From: Streptomyces sp. WP-1
GTDB taxonomy: Bacteria; Actinomycetota; Actinomycetes; Streptomycetales; Streptomycetaceae
Assembly (NCBI RefSeq): GCF_030450125.1
Contig: NZ_CP123923.1
Span: 1,364,001 to 1,428,000 of the forward strand
Direction of reading: 5' to 3'
Length of the DNA stretch: 64,000 bases
The notes beneath the pieces are model-generated. The model did no database searches and had not been told where the DNA came from. It saw only the letters and a list, made by a program, of their open reading frames with translations. This document shows positions 8,276 to 17,588 of this stretch, in pieces. Every line of letters begins with the position of its first letter. Position 1 is the first letter of the stretch. The position numbers and the translations under genes were made by a program.

Positions 8276-9130
8276 CTACAGCCCGAGGACCCGGCCGATC
8301 GTCCGCAGTACGCCGTTCTCGTTGTTCGACGGGGCCAGATGGCGGGCGCGCGCCCGCACGTCCGGGTGGGCGTCGGCCATGGCGAAGGACCACTCCGCCG
8401 CGTCCATCATCTCCAGGTCGTTGAGGTAGTCGCCGAAGACCATGGTCTGCGCCGGGGTGATGCCCAGGGTCCGCTGGAGGGCGCGCAGCGCGGTGCCCTT
8501 GTCGGCGGTGCGGGTCATGACGTCGACCCAGTGTTCCCCGGAGACCACGACCTGGTGGGTGGCGGCGAAGGCCCCGAGCGCGGGGGCGGTGGAGCGTTCG
8601 GCGGAGCGGAAGTCGAAGACGGCGACCTTGATGAGGTCGTCGTCCACCGCGGTGACGTCGTCGACGACGCGGTGCTCGACGTAGTAGCGGCGCACCTCGG
8701 CGAGGAACGCCTCGTCGCTCCGCTCCACGTAGGCCGCGCGCTTGCCGCAGACCACGGCGCCCGCGTCCCCGCCGGCCGCGTTCAGCCGCCGTACCGCCCG
8801 CGCGACCCCGGCCGCGGTCGCGCGCTCCAGCGGGTCGGAGCTGAGTTCGACGCCGTCGCGGACCACATAGGTGCCGTTCTCGGCGATGAAGACCATGCCC
8901 TCGGCGACCTCCGCGAACTGCCGGGCCAGGGTGGCGTACTGGCGGCCGCTCGCCGGGCTGAACAGGATCCCGCGTTCGCGCAGTTCGGCGAGCATCGGCC
9001 ACAGGCCGGCCGGGATCCGCTTGTCGTCGTCCAGCAGGGTGCCGTCCATGTCGGTGACGATCAGCCGGATGTCCGCGGGGCCCGCCGAGGGGCCGGGCAC
9101 GTCGAGGAGGGGCGTGGATATGGCGGGCAT
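8276..9130 (-). CDS. Cof-type HAD-IIB hydrolase
   Basis: A 284-residue sugar-phosphatase-like HAD protein. Motif I with the nucleophilic and acid Asp is DMDGTLLDDD (near residue 31). Motif II is the Ser of FSPASGRQ, motif III is the Lys of ADKGTALRAL and motif IV is FGDYLNDLEMMDAA. The C2B cap between them is typical of the Cof/YbiV group, which dephosphorylate sugar phosphates or cofactor phosphates. The substrate cannot be assigned from sequence. Transcribed alone on the minus strand; the DUF574 gene is divergent about 160 bases upstream. Confidence 0.88.
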   Translation of the reverse strand: MPAISTPLLDVPGPSAGPADIRLIVTDMDGTLLDDDKRIPAGLWPMLAELRERGILFSPASGRQYATLARQFAEVAEGMVFIAENGTYVVRDGVELSSDPLERATAAGVARAVRRLNAAGGDAGAVVCGKRAAYVERSDEAFLAEVRRYYVEHRVVDDVTAVDDDLIKVAVFDFRSAERSTAPALGAFAATHQVVVSGEHWVDVMTRTADKGTALRALQRTLGITPAQTMVFGDYLNDLEMMDAAEWSFAMADAHPDVRARARHLAPSNNENGVLRTIGRVLGL

Positions 9131-9292
9131 GTCCTGCTTCCGGCCGGGGTCAGGGTACCCGTCCAGTGTCCCTCATGGGCGGGAACGTCCCCGAGCCACC
9201 CCGAACCGCCGACCGTGCGTGGTTCCCGGGACAGCGCGAGCACCCGGCGGCACAATGACGGCGGGCACCCGCACGGAAGAGGGGCGAGAGAC

Positions 9293-10108
9293 GTGACCGA
9301 CGGTGAGGCTGTGAGCACCGGAGCGCGGCTGGACACGTCCGTGGCGCACAACGCCCGGGTCTGGAACTACTGGATCGGCGGCCGCGACAACTACGAGGTC
9401 GACCAGCGGGTCGGCGAGCAGGTCGCCGGGATGTTCCCGGTGATCCGGGAGGTGGCCCGCGCGGACCGGGAGTTCCTCGCGCGCGCCGTGCGCTTCCTCG
9501 CCGCCGGGCAGGGCATACGGCAGTTCCTGGACGTGGGCACCGGCCTGCCGACCGTGGAGAACACCCATGAGATCGCCCAGCGCCTCGCTCCCGAGTCCCG
9601 CATCGTGTACGTCGACAACGACCCGATCGTGCTGGTGCACGCCCGCTCGCTGCTCACCAGTTCACCGGAGGGCGTCACGGACTACGTGGACGCCGATGTG
9701 CACGACCCCGACGCCATCCTGCGGCGCGCCGCCGACACGCTCGACCTGGAGCGGCCGGTCGCGCTGATGATGCTGGGCATCCTCAACTTCGTCCTGGACA
9801 CCGGCGAGGCCCTCGCCATCGTGCGGCGCCTGATGGCGGCGCTGCCCTCCGGCAGCCATCTGGTGCTCACCCACCCCACCACCGACGCCGAGGTGGGCGG
9901 CGCGGGCAATGTCGCCGCGATGGAGTTCTGGAACGCCCACGCCACCCCGCCGATCACCGCCCGCAGCCGCGCCGAGATCGCCTCCTTCCTGCTGGACGCC
10001 GAGGGCCTCGTCCTGGTGGAGCCGGGCCTGGTGCCCTGCTCCCAGTGGCGTGCCGGGCCGGGCGCCGCGCCGGTCCCGCAGTTCGGCGCGGTCGCCGTGA
10101 AGCGCTGA
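9293..10108 (+). CDS. DUF574 SAM-dependent methyltransferase
   Basis: A 271-residue protein of the DUF574 methyltransferase family, which is greatly expanded in Streptomyces. It carries the characteristic start LDTSVAHNARVWNYWIGGRD, the SAM-binding motif FLDVGTGLPTVEN and the acidic VYVDNDPIVLVHA. The GTG at 9293 follows GGGGCGAGAG and gives the usual family length; the frame is open further upstream but without family similarity. Members often sit near conservons and developmental genes, but the methyl acceptor is unknown. Confidence 0.88.
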   Translation: MTDGEAVSTGARLDTSVAHNARVWNYWIGGRDNYEVDQRVGEQVAGMFPVIREVARADREFLARAVRFLAAGQGIRQFLDVGTGLPTVENTHEIAQRLAPESRIVYVDNDPIVLVHARSLLTSSPEGVTDYVDADVHDPDAILRRAADTLDLERPVALMMLGILNFVLDTGEALAIVRRLMAALPSGSHLVLTHPTTDAEVGGAGNVAAMEFWNAHATPPITARSRAEIASFLLDAEGLVLVEPGLVPCSQWRAGPGAAPVPQFGAVAVKR

Positions 10109-10236
10109 CATCCGCGCGGCGGATCTCGGCGCGCCCCCCTGGGAAGCGAACCCGAAGACACTCCCCCACCTGAACCGAAGCCCCTCTCCTACCTGAACCG
10201 ACTGCCCCCACCGGGCCCCGCCCGCAAAGGACACGT

Positions 10237-11640
10237 ATGACCACTCTCGCCGACCCCGTGCCCGGCGGCCGTCCCGCCGATCTGCGTCGGGTCGCCGCGC
10301 TCACCGCCACGCTGGCCGCGCAGGACGTGCGCGGCATCGTCCTGGCGTATGTGGACACGGCGGGCGTCACCCGGGTGAAGACCGTCCCCACGGCCCGGCT
10401 GGAGGCCGCCGTCTCCTGGGGCGTCGGGATGTCCCCGGTGTTCGACACCTTCCTGGCCGACGACTCGATCGTCAGCACCGAGGTGCTCGGCTCCCCCGAC
10501 GGCGACCTGAGGCTCTACCCCGACCTGGACCAGCTGGTGGCGCTGGCCGGGCAGCCCGGCTGGGCGTGGGCGCCGGTGGACCGGATCACCCAGGAGGGCG
10601 AGCGGCACCCCGGCTGCGCCCGTACCTTCCTGCGCCGCATGGTCACCGAGGCGGCCGAGCGGCACGGGCTCGTCTTCAAGGCGGCCTTCGAGATCGAGTG
10701 GGCCCTCGGGCTCGGTTCGGCGCCCGCCGGGGAGTTCGTGCCGGCGGTGTCCGGACCGGCGTACGGCGCGATCCGCCAGGTGGAGCTGGGCGACCTGCTC
10801 GCCGATCTGCTGGGCGCGCTCGACGCCCAGGGCGTGGCCGTCGACCAGGTCCATCCCGAGTACGCGGCCGGGCAGTTCGAGCTGTCGGCGGGCGCCCTGG
10901 ACCCGGTGGCGGCGGCCGACCGCAGTGTGCTGGTGCGCCAGACGATCCGGGCCGTCGCCCAGCGGCACGGGCTGCGGGTGTCGTTCTCCCCCGCGGTCCT
11001 CGCCGGGAGCGTCGGCAACGGCGGCCATGTGCATCTGTCCTGCTGGCGCGACGGCGCCAACCTGCACGCGGGCGGTGAGCGCCGGTACGGTCTGACGCCG
11101 GACGCGGAGTCCTTCGCGGCCGGGATCCTCGCGCATCTGCCCGCGCTGACCGCGATCAACGCGCCCAGCCCGGCCAGCTATCTGCGGCTGCGGCCCTCCC
11201 AGTGGGCGGGCGTCTTCACCGCGTGGGGCCGCGAGACCCGGGAGGCGGCGCTGCGGCTGGTCACCGGCAGCGCGGGCCGGCAGCGGCAGGAGGCCAACCT
11301 GGAGGTGAAACCCGTCGACCTGGCCGCCAACCCGTATCTGACGCTCGGCTGCCTGATCGCCGCGGGACTCGACGGACTGGCGGCCGGACGCCCGCTGCCC
11401 GAGGAGATCACCGGCGACCCGGCGCGCTACGACGCGGACGAGGCGGCGAAGCTCGGCGTACGGCGGCTGCCGACCACGCTGGCCGGGGCGGTGACGGAGT
11501 TCCGCGCGGACGACGTGCTGCGGGCCGCGCTGGGCCCGGTCCTCGCGGACGCGGTGAGCGCCGTACGGCTCGGTGAAGTGGCCGCCGTGGAGGGGCTGGA
11601 CGACGAGCGGGTGGCGGCGGCCTACCGCTGGGCGTACTGA
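10237..11640 (+). CDS. glutamine synthetase-like gamma-glutamyl ligase
   Basis: A 467-residue type-I glutamine synthetase homologue. The metal and substrate blocks FEIEWAL, AAGQFELS, SVGNGGHVHLSCW, SYLRLRPSQWAG and NLEVKPVDLAANPYL are in the right order. In true GlnA the fifth block reads E.R.P; here it is EVKP, so Lys replaces an ammonia/glutamate-site Arg. This points away from ordinary glutamine synthesis and towards a GlnA3/GlnA4-like enzyme that glutamylates an amine. The amidohydrolase gene begins two bases after the stop, so the two should be co-translated. Together they correspond to the C- and N-terminal halves of fungal FluG. Two imperfect copies of ACCTGAACCGA occur in the leader (10165-10205). 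Confidence 0.85.
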   Translation: MTTLADPVPGGRPADLRRVAALTATLAAQDVRGIVLAYVDTAGVTRVKTVPTARLEAAVSWGVGMSPVFDTFLADDSIVSTEVLGSPDGDLRLYPDLDQLVALAGQPGWAWAPVDRITQEGERHPGCARTFLRRMVTEAAERHGLVFKAAFEIEWALGLGSAPAGEFVPAVSGPAYGAIRQVELGDLLADLLGALDAQGVAVDQVHPEYAAGQFELSAGALDPVAAADRSVLVRQTIRAVAQRHGLRVSFSPAVLAGSVGNGGHVHLSCWRDGANLHAGGERRYGLTPDAESFAAGILAHLPALTAINAPSPASYLRLRPSQWAGVFTAWGRETREAALRLVTGSAGRQRQEANLEVKPVDLAANPYLTLGCLIAAGLDGLAAGRPLPEEITGDPARYDADEAAKLGVRRLPTTLAGAVTEFRADDVLRAALGPVLADAVSAVRLGEVAAVEGLDDERVAAAYRWAY

Positions 11641-11642
11641 CC

Positions 11643-12818
11643 ATGACGCCCGCCGGGCCGGTCCACGAGGCTCTGGCCGCACTGGAGTTGGTGGACCACC
11701 ACTGCCATGGCGCGACGGTTTCCGACCTGTCCTTCGAGGAGTTCGAGTCACTGCTCACCGAGGGCGAGGCCTGGCCGGGTGTCTCGCCCTTCGACAGCCC
11801 GGTGGGCATCGCCGTACGACGGCACTGCGCGCCTCTGCTGGACCTGCCCCGGCACGCCCCGCCGGACGCGTACGTGGCCCGGCGCGCGGAGCTGGGGTGG
11901 CGGGAGGTGAACCGGCGGTTCCTGACGGCGGCCGGTGCCGGGGCGTTCTGCGTGGACACCGGCTACGCGCCGCGACCGCTCACCTCCCCCGCCGAGTTGG
12001 CCGAGGCGTCCGGCGCCGCCGCGTACGAGGTCGTACGGCTGGAGGGGATCGCCGAGGAGGTGGCCGCGCGGGGTGTGGAGGCGGGCGAGTACGCGGCCGT
12101 GTTCCGCGCGGCGGCGGAGGAGGCGGTGCGGCGGCCGGGTGTGGTGGCGGTGAAGTCGGTGGCCGCCTATCGCACCGGGTTCGCCCTCGATCCGCGGCGG
12201 CCCCCGGACGCCGAGGTGACCGCGGCGGCGCGGCGCTGGCTCGGCGCGGGCGGCCGCCTCGCGGACCCGGTCCTGGTGCGGCACCTGCTGTGGACCGCCG
12301 TCGACCTGGGGCTGCCGCTCCAGCTGCACACCGGTTTCGGGGACGCGGACGTACGGCTGCACCGGGCCGATCCCGCGCTGCTCACCGACTGGCTGCACCG
12401 TGTCGCCGGCACGATCCCCGTGCTGCTGCTGCACTGCTGGCCCTACCACCGCCAGGCCGCCTATCTGGCCGCGGTGTTCGAGCGGGTGTACCTGGATGTC
12501 GGGCTCGCCCTGCATCACACCGGCCCCACGCGGGCAGGGGTGGTGCTGGCGGAGGCTCTGGAGATCACCCCGTTCCGCAAGCTGCTGTACAGCTCGGACG
12601 CCTACGGTGTGGCGGAGTTCCACCACCTGGGTGCCCTGTGCTTTCGTCAGGGCCTCGCCGAGCTGCTGCGACATCGTGTGGAGGCCGATGAGCTGTCCCT
12701 GTCCGACGCCCTGCGGATCGCGGCCTGGACGGGCCGCGACAACGCCCGCCGGCTCTATGGACCGCCCGTATCCGAACCGGCCCGCGACCCCCGCGGCCGC
12801 CCCACCCGGAAAGTATGA
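11643..12818 (+). CDS. amidohydrolase, FluG N-terminal-like
   Basis: A 391-residue TIM-barrel metal hydrolase. Metal ligands are visible in VDHHCHG (residues 18-24), a Lys in VVAVKSVAAYRTG, His in LQLHTGF, His in LLHCWPYHRQAAYLA and Asp in YSSDAYGVAEFHHLG. The arrangement matches the amidohydrolase half of FluG and related decarboxylase/hydrolase proteins. It begins two bases after the glutamine-synthetase-like gene and probably hydrolyses an amide related to that enzyme's product, or processes a linked amine catabolite. The C-terminus ends in a basic Pro/Arg tail. Function at the substrate level is inference only. Confidence 0.82.
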   Translation: MTPAGPVHEALAALELVDHHCHGATVSDLSFEEFESLLTEGEAWPGVSPFDSPVGIAVRRHCAPLLDLPRHAPPDAYVARRAELGWREVNRRFLTAAGAGAFCVDTGYAPRPLTSPAELAEASGAAAYEVVRLEGIAEEVAARGVEAGEYAAVFRAAAEEAVRRPGVVAVKSVAAYRTGFALDPRRPPDAEVTAAARRWLGAGGRLADPVLVRHLLWTAVDLGLPLQLHTGFGDADVRLHRADPALLTDWLHRVAGTIPVLLLHCWPYHRQAAYLAAVFERVYLDVGLALHHTGPTRAGVVLAEALEITPFRKLLYSSDAYGVAEFHHLGALCFRQGLAELLRHRVEADELSLSDALRIAAWTGRDNARRLYGPPVSEPARDPRGRPTRKV

Positions 12819-12825
12819 TCAAGCA

Positions 12826-13362
12826 ATGTCTGACATGACCGATACCACGCCCGGCTGGCTGACCTCGGACGAGCTGGAGATGGCCAGGGCCCGGATGCCG
12901 ATCCTGTACGTCGAGGCCGTGCCCGTGCGGGTCGACGACAGCGGCGAAGTCACCAGCATCGGACTGCTGCTGCGCATCGGCCCGGACGGTACGGTCAGCC
13001 GGACCCTGGTCTCCGGGCGGGTGCTGCACCACGAGCGGGTCCGGGACGCGCTGCTGCGCCATCTGGAGAAGGACCTCGGCCCGGTGGCGCTGCCCCGGGT
13101 CCCGGCCTCCCTCCAGCCGTTCACCGTGGCCGAGTACTTCCCGACGGCGGGCGTCACCGCGTACCACGACCCGCGTCAGCACGCGGTGTCCCTCGCCTAT
13201 GTCGTCCCGGTCACCGGTGACTGCCGGCCCCGCCAGGACGCCCTGGACCTGGTGTGGTTCAGTCCGCAGGAGGCGTCCTCCGAGGCCCTGCAGAGCGAGA
13301 TGCCCGGCGGTCACGGCGCGCTGCTGAAGCAGGCGCTGGCCCACGTCGGCCTGGTGTTCTGA
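12826..13362 (+). CDS. NUDIX-like hydrolase family protein (DUF4916 type)
   Basis: A 178-residue protein. It resembles the actinobacterial group annotated as NUDIX hydrolase family/DUF4916: LTSDELEMARARMPILYVEAVPVRVD at the start, GLLLRIGPDGTVSRTLVSGRVLHHERV in the middle and FTVAEYFPTAGVTAYHDPRQHAVSLAYVVPV at the end. The canonical NUDIX box GX5EX7REUXEEXGU is not present, so hydrolase activity is doubtful. It starts 7 bases after the amidohydrolase stop and could be the third member of that unit. Confidence 0.75.
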   Translation: MSDMTDTTPGWLTSDELEMARARMPILYVEAVPVRVDDSGEVTSIGLLLRIGPDGTVSRTLVSGRVLHHERVRDALLRHLEKDLGPVALPRVPASLQPFTVAEYFPTAGVTAYHDPRQHAVSLAYVVPVTGDCRPRQDALDLVWFSPQEASSEALQSEMPGGHGALLKQALAHVGLVF

Positions 13363-13530
13363 CCCCGGTCCGGTGCCGGGCGGGCGAACCCCGCCCGGCA
13401 CCGGATCCCGGCCGGCCCCCGCCCCTGTCAGGTTTCTGCAAGGTCGCCGCAAGGCTTTCGTCCGGTGGCGCCGGGCAGAGCCGGAGCAACGGCCCGCAGG
13501 GGCACTCACGAGACACATCGGGGGTACATC

Positions 13531-14754
13531 GTGTCGGCATTGGGTTCACAGGCCGATCCATCGGCCACCGGCAGGGAATGGCGGACACTGGTCGGCCGCA
13601 AGACCGTCCTGACCGTCGCACACACGATCACCTACGCGAAACGACTGGTCGACATCCTGTCGCTGGTGGACGACGACTTCCGGGTCCAGGTGGCGTTCAC
13701 GGCGCCGCCGCACGTCTTCGGCGACGAGGTGCCGCGCTATCTGGAGCGGCTCGGCTGCGCGGTGCTGCCGTGGGAGGAGGCGGTCCGGCTGCCCTTCGAC
13801 GTGGCGGTGGCGGCCGGTCCGAAGGGCGTCGAGCGGCTGTCGGCGCCGCTGATCACGCTGCCGCACGGCGCGGCGTACCTCAAGCTCGTCCCGTCGGCCA
13901 CCGAGCCCGGGGTGGCCGGGCTGCGCCGGACGGACCTCGCGCCCGGCGGGAAGTTACCGGCGGCGCTGGTCATGCCGCACCACGCCGATCTGGCGGAGCT
14001 GGCCCGTCACTGCCCGGAGGCGGTGCCGCTCGCCCACGTCGTCGGGGATCCGGTGTACGACCGGATGTCCGTGAGCCTGCCGCTGCGCGAGCGCTACCGC
14101 GAGGCCCTCGGACTGCGCGGCTCGCAGAAGCTGGTGGTGGTCGCGTCCACCTGGGGCGCGCGCTCCTCGTTCGGCCGGTTCGAGGCGCTGCTGCCCCGGC
14201 TGCTGGCCGAACTGCCCGGCGACGAGTACCGGTGCGTCGTCCTGGCCCACCCGAACGTGTGGTCGGGGCACGGCGCCTGGCAGGTGCGGTCCTGGCTGCG
14301 GCGCTGTGCCCGGCTGGGCATCTCGCTGCTGCCGCCGGAGGCGGAGTGGCGCAGTGTGCTGATCGCCGCGGACTGGATCATCGGCGACCACGGCTCGGTC
14401 ACCCTGTACGGGACGCTCACCCCGGCGCCGATCCTGCTCGCCTCCTCACCGGCGCAGGACATCAACCCCGCCTCCCCGGCCGCCACGCTCGCCCTGACGG
14501 CACCCGCGCTGTCGCCGGTGCATCCGCTGGTCGACCAGCTCCGGTACGCGGCGGCGGAGTACCGGCGCGAGGAGTACGCGGCGATCAGCGCCCGCATCAC
14601 CTCGGAACCGGGGCGCTTCCACCGCAATATGCGGCGGCTGCTGTACCGGACCCTCGGGCTCGGACAGCCCGCCCATGCGCCGGTCACGGCCCAGCTCCCG
14701 GCGCCGCCGCCGCTGAGCGCGTGGCCGGCGGCGGGGCAGGAGGTGCCGGCATGA
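13531..14754 (+). CDS. conserved Streptomyces protein, glycosyltransferase-B-like fold suspected
   Basis: A 407-residue protein starting at GTG 13531 after CGGGGGTACATC. It has TVAHTITYAKRLVDILSLVDDD, DVAVAAGPKGVERLSAPLITLPHGAA, VVGDPVYDRM and IIGDHGSVTLYGTLTPAPILLA. The HGAA, GDP.YD and GDHGS.T.YG pieces resemble the two-domain CDP-glycerol glycerophosphotransferase/GT-B proteins, which have a nucleotide-binding GD.GS motif. Homologues are often mislabelled translation initiation factor 2, for which there is no support. The next gene overlaps its stop by four bases (ATGA), so the two products are likely made together. Function unknown. Confidence 0.7.
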   Translation: MSALGSQADPSATGREWRTLVGRKTVLTVAHTITYAKRLVDILSLVDDDFRVQVAFTAPPHVFGDEVPRYLERLGCAVLPWEEAVRLPFDVAVAAGPKGVERLSAPLITLPHGAAYLKLVPSATEPGVAGLRRTDLAPGGKLPAALVMPHHADLAELARHCPEAVPLAHVVGDPVYDRMSVSLPLRERYREALGLRGSQKLVVVASTWGARSSFGRFEALLPRLLAELPGDEYRCVVLAHPNVWSGHGAWQVRSWLRRCARLGISLLPPEAEWRSVLIAADWIIGDHGSVTLYGTLTPAPILLASSPAQDINPASPAATLALTAPALSPVHPLVDQLRYAAAEYRREEYAAISARITSEPGRFHRNMRRLLYRTLGLGQPAHAPVTAQLPAPPPLSAWPAAGQEVPA

Positions 14755-15344
14755 GCGGCCTGGTCGTCGTACGGCTGCTGTCCCCGGGCGGGGAGGCGTC
14801 CGGAGCCGCCCCCTGGGTGAGGCCGGTGCTGCGGGTGCGCATGGGGGCGGCGGGATCCGGTACGGAGCTGATCGCCGAGGCGGGTCACGTCCGGTCCGGG
14901 GCGAGGGCGTTGACGGAGGGTGACGAGCACTTCGCCGTGAACGCCGATGCGGCCCCCGAGAACCGCCGGTTGGCCTGTGCGGATGTGCTGTACGGGGTAC
15001 GGCCGCGGCCCCCGGCGTCGGCCGCGCGCTGGCTCACCCGGGTGGCGGCGCGCCATCCGTCGTGCGCGCTCGCCGCGGTGCCGCTGTCCGGGGGCGGCTG
15101 GCTGGCCCTGGCGGGCTCGGCCGCCGGTGGGCGGGGCGGCGGGCCGCGGATGGTGGCGGAGGCGGTCGGTCCCGACCAGCCGCTGCTGGCCTCCTGTCTG
15201 CACGCGTGGCTGGTCGAGGGCCGCTCCCTCGCCGAACTGGCGTATGTACGACCCCTGCGGCAGGCCGCCGCGGGCGGTCGTACGGCGGCGGGGGCGTGCG
15301 CTCACTCCAGGCGGCGCGCGTCGGCGGGGCTGGTGACCTCGTAG
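14751..15344 (+). CDS. hypothetical protein coupled to the preceding gene
   Basis: A 197-residue protein whose ATG overlaps the upstream stop. It reads SGLVVVRLLSPGGEAS at the start, WVRPVLRVRMG next, and AARHPSCALAAVPLSGGGW in the middle. I recognise no catalytic motif or membrane segment. The last 43 bases overlap the 3' end of the convergent NB-ARC gene, which is unusual and suggests the C-terminus (GACAHSRRRASAGLVTS) was extended by loss of an earlier stop. Translational coupling implies a partnership with the GT-B-like protein. Confidence 0.6.
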   Translation: MSGLVVVRLLSPGGEASGAAPWVRPVLRVRMGAAGSGTELIAEAGHVRSGARALTEGDEHFAVNADAAPENRRLACADVLYGVRPRPPASAARWLTRVAARHPSCALAAVPLSGGGWLALAGSAAGGRGGGPRMVAEAVGPDQPLLASCLHAWLVEGRSLAELAYVRPLRQAAAGGRTAAGACAHSRRRASAGLVTS

Positions 15345-17404
15345 AGGGAGCGCGCCTCGGCCAGGTACTCGGCGGCTTCCGTCTCGGCGCCCTGCTCCCG
15401 TGCGCCGCGCCCCAGCATCTCCAGGGTGCGGGCCTGCCAGTGCAGGGCGCCCGAGGCGCGGAACGCCTCCAGTGCCTCGGTCAACTCATCTGTGCCCAGG
15501 GTGCGTTCGCCGCCCTGGGCATGGGCGCGGCCGAGGAAGGCCAGGGCGCGGGTCGCGTCGTGCGGGTCGGCCACCTCGATCAGGATCCGCCGGGCCTCCT
15601 CGAAGAGCGGGATCGCGGTGACCGGGTCGTCCCGGCGCAGAGCGGTCTCGCCGAGCAGGATCCCGGCGAGCGCGACGCCCCGGCGGTAGCCGCACTCCTC
15701 CCAGATCCGCACGGCGAGGTCCAGATGGCGCACGGCCTCGTCCAGCCGCCCGGTGGCCATCCGGCAGCTGCCGAGCCCGAGCCGGGCCTGTCCCTCGTCC
15801 CGGACGTCACCCGCGGCGCGGGCGGCGGCCAGTGACTGGGTGTACCAGTCGGCGGCCTCCTCGACGCGTCCCGCCGCGGAGAGGCCGATGGCGCCGGAGT
15901 TGAGCATCTGGCGTTCGGCCTCGGGGTGTTTGTCGGCGCGGGCGGCCGCCAGGCCGATGGTGTGGGCCTCGGCCCACAGGTCGTAGTAGCGCAGCCGGAG
16001 GAACAACGGCCACATGGCGTCGACCAGTTGCCAGGCGGTGGCGTGCCAGGCGCGCCCGGCGGCGGTGCGCAGCAGGGCCATGAGGTGGTGGCGGTGGGCG
16101 TCGAGCCAGTCCAGCGCGCCCTTCTCCGCCTCGAACGGCGCGGGCAGCGGGGTCGGGTGGGCGTAGGTTCGCGGGAGGGTGAACTGGGCCGGGGTGATGA
16201 GCTGTTCGGCGGCGGTGGTCGTCCGCAGATACCAGTCGGCGACGCGTCTGAGCGCCTCGGTCCGGGCGTCCTCGCCGTCGTGGGTCTCGGCGCAGGAGCG
16301 GGCGTGGACCCGGACGAGGTCGTGGAAGCGGAAGGTGTCGGGGCCGATGTCCTCGACCAGGTTGGCCTCGATCAGTTCGTCGAGCCGGCGTTCCGCCCAC
16401 TGCTCGCTCTCGGCGCACCCGGCGGCGGCCGTGCGGGTGTCGAAGGTGGGCACGGGGAGCGTGCCCAGCATGCGGTAGAGGCGTGCGGCACGCTGGTCGA
16501 GCACCGCGTACGACGCGTCGAGGGCCTTGCTCACCGTGATCTCCCCTTCCACTTCCAGTGCGGCCAGCCGGTCGGCGTCCGGCGCGAGGGAATCCGCCAG
16601 GGCGGCGATGGGCTGCCGGGGGCGCGCGGCAAGCCGGGCCGCCGCCAGGCACACCGCCAGGGGGACCCCGGCGCACAGCTGGACGACCTGTTCCACGGCG
16701 CTGCGTTCACCGGCCACGCGTGCCTCGCCGACACCGCGTGTGAGCAGTTCGAGACCGGCGGCGGCATCGAGCGCGTCCAGCCGGAAGAACGCGGCTCCGT
16801 CCAGGCGCAGTCCGGTCAGCCGCTGCCGGCTGGTCACGACCACCAGGGCGCCGGAACCGCCGGGCAGCAACGGCCGGATCTGTGCCGCCGTGTAGGCGCT
16901 GTCCAGCATGACGGCGACGCGCAGCCCCGCCGTCACCGACCGCCACAGCGAAGCCTGTTCGGCTAGTCCGGCGGGCGGGGCGGCGACCCCGAGGGAGCGC
17001 AGGAACTGTCCGAGCACCTCGGCCGGGTCCGCGGGACCCTCGGCGGCGTGGCCGTACAGGTCGGCGTACAACTGCCCGTCGGGGAAGGCTGCTTCCTGGG
17101 TGCGGAGCCAGCGGGAGACCAGGGCGGTCTTGCCGATCCCGGCCGGGCCGTTGACCACGATCAGCGGGGGCCCGGTCTGCGGGTCGTCCTCGCTGGCCAA
17201 GAGGCCGTTGAGGGCGTGGAGTTCCTCGGCTCTGTCGGTGAAGTGGTGCGGCACTGGCAGGAGTTGCCGTGGTACCGGCAAGGACTCCTTCGGCGGCATG
17301 TGCACATGGACGTCACGGGCCTGGACCACCGGTCCCGAGAAGGTACCGCTCGCGATGCTGTTGCCGACCGAGCCGTCCCGGCCGCCCTCTCCTGTCGCTC
17401 CCAT
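15302..17404 (-). CDS. NB-ARC/TPR (NLR-like) protein with N-terminal amyloid-type signalling motif
   Basis: A 700-residue STAND ATPase. Residues 14-31 (GNSIASGTFSGPVVQARD) form a short motif of the BASS type known from actinobacterial NLRs. The NB-ARC domain follows: Walker A NGPAGIGKTALVSRW near 96, a Walker B-like VAVMLDSA, and VVVTSR for sensor 1. A winged-helix part then carries FRFHDLVRVHARS, and TPR repeats run from about 490 to the end (QARLGLGSCRMATGRLDEA and similar). The organisation is that of AfsR without the SARP DNA-binding domain. The partner effector, with the same motif at its C-terminus, is divergently encoded 184 bases away. By family analogy, ligand sensing by the TPRs would trigger oligomerisation, and the motif would template an amyloid fold in the partner. 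Confidence 0.85.
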   Translation of the reverse strand: MGATGEGGRDGSVGNSIASGTFSGPVVQARDVHVHMPPKESLPVPRQLLPVPHHFTDRAEELHALNGLLASEDDPQTGPPLIVVNGPAGIGKTALVSRWLRTQEAAFPDGQLYADLYGHAAEGPADPAEVLGQFLRSLGVAAPPAGLAEQASLWRSVTAGLRVAVMLDSAYTAAQIRPLLPGGSGALVVVTSRQRLTGLRLDGAAFFRLDALDAAAGLELLTRGVGEARVAGERSAVEQVVQLCAGVPLAVCLAAARLAARPRQPIAALADSLAPDADRLAALEVEGEITVSKALDASYAVLDQRAARLYRMLGTLPVPTFDTRTAAAGCAESEQWAERRLDELIEANLVEDIGPDTFRFHDLVRVHARSCAETHDGEDARTEALRRVADWYLRTTTAAEQLITPAQFTLPRTYAHPTPLPAPFEAEKGALDWLDAHRHHLMALLRTAAGRAWHATAWQLVDAMWPLFLRLRYYDLWAEAHTIGLAAARADKHPEAERQMLNSGAIGLSAAGRVEEAADWYTQSLAAARAAGDVRDEGQARLGLGSCRMATGRLDEAVRHLDLAVRIWEECGYRRGVALAGILLGETALRRDDPVTAIPLFEEARRILIEVADPHDATRALAFLGRAHAQGGERTLGTDELTEALEAFRASGALHWQARTLEMLGRGAREQGAETEAAEYLAEARSLYEVTSPADARRLE

Positions 17405-17588
17405 CCTTTTCTCCCCCGCCCGTTGTCATATTCACCTGTCACCGGGCTCTACCCCTGAGACGGCCTGCCGTATGCGGCGGCCGCACATTCCCGGCCACCG
17501 CGGGGCCCCAGGGCGCTCTTGAAGGCGGCGCGTCCACCCCGCACAGTGGAGGGGCCAGCCGAACGGGACGGGACGGGGGACCTCGCTC

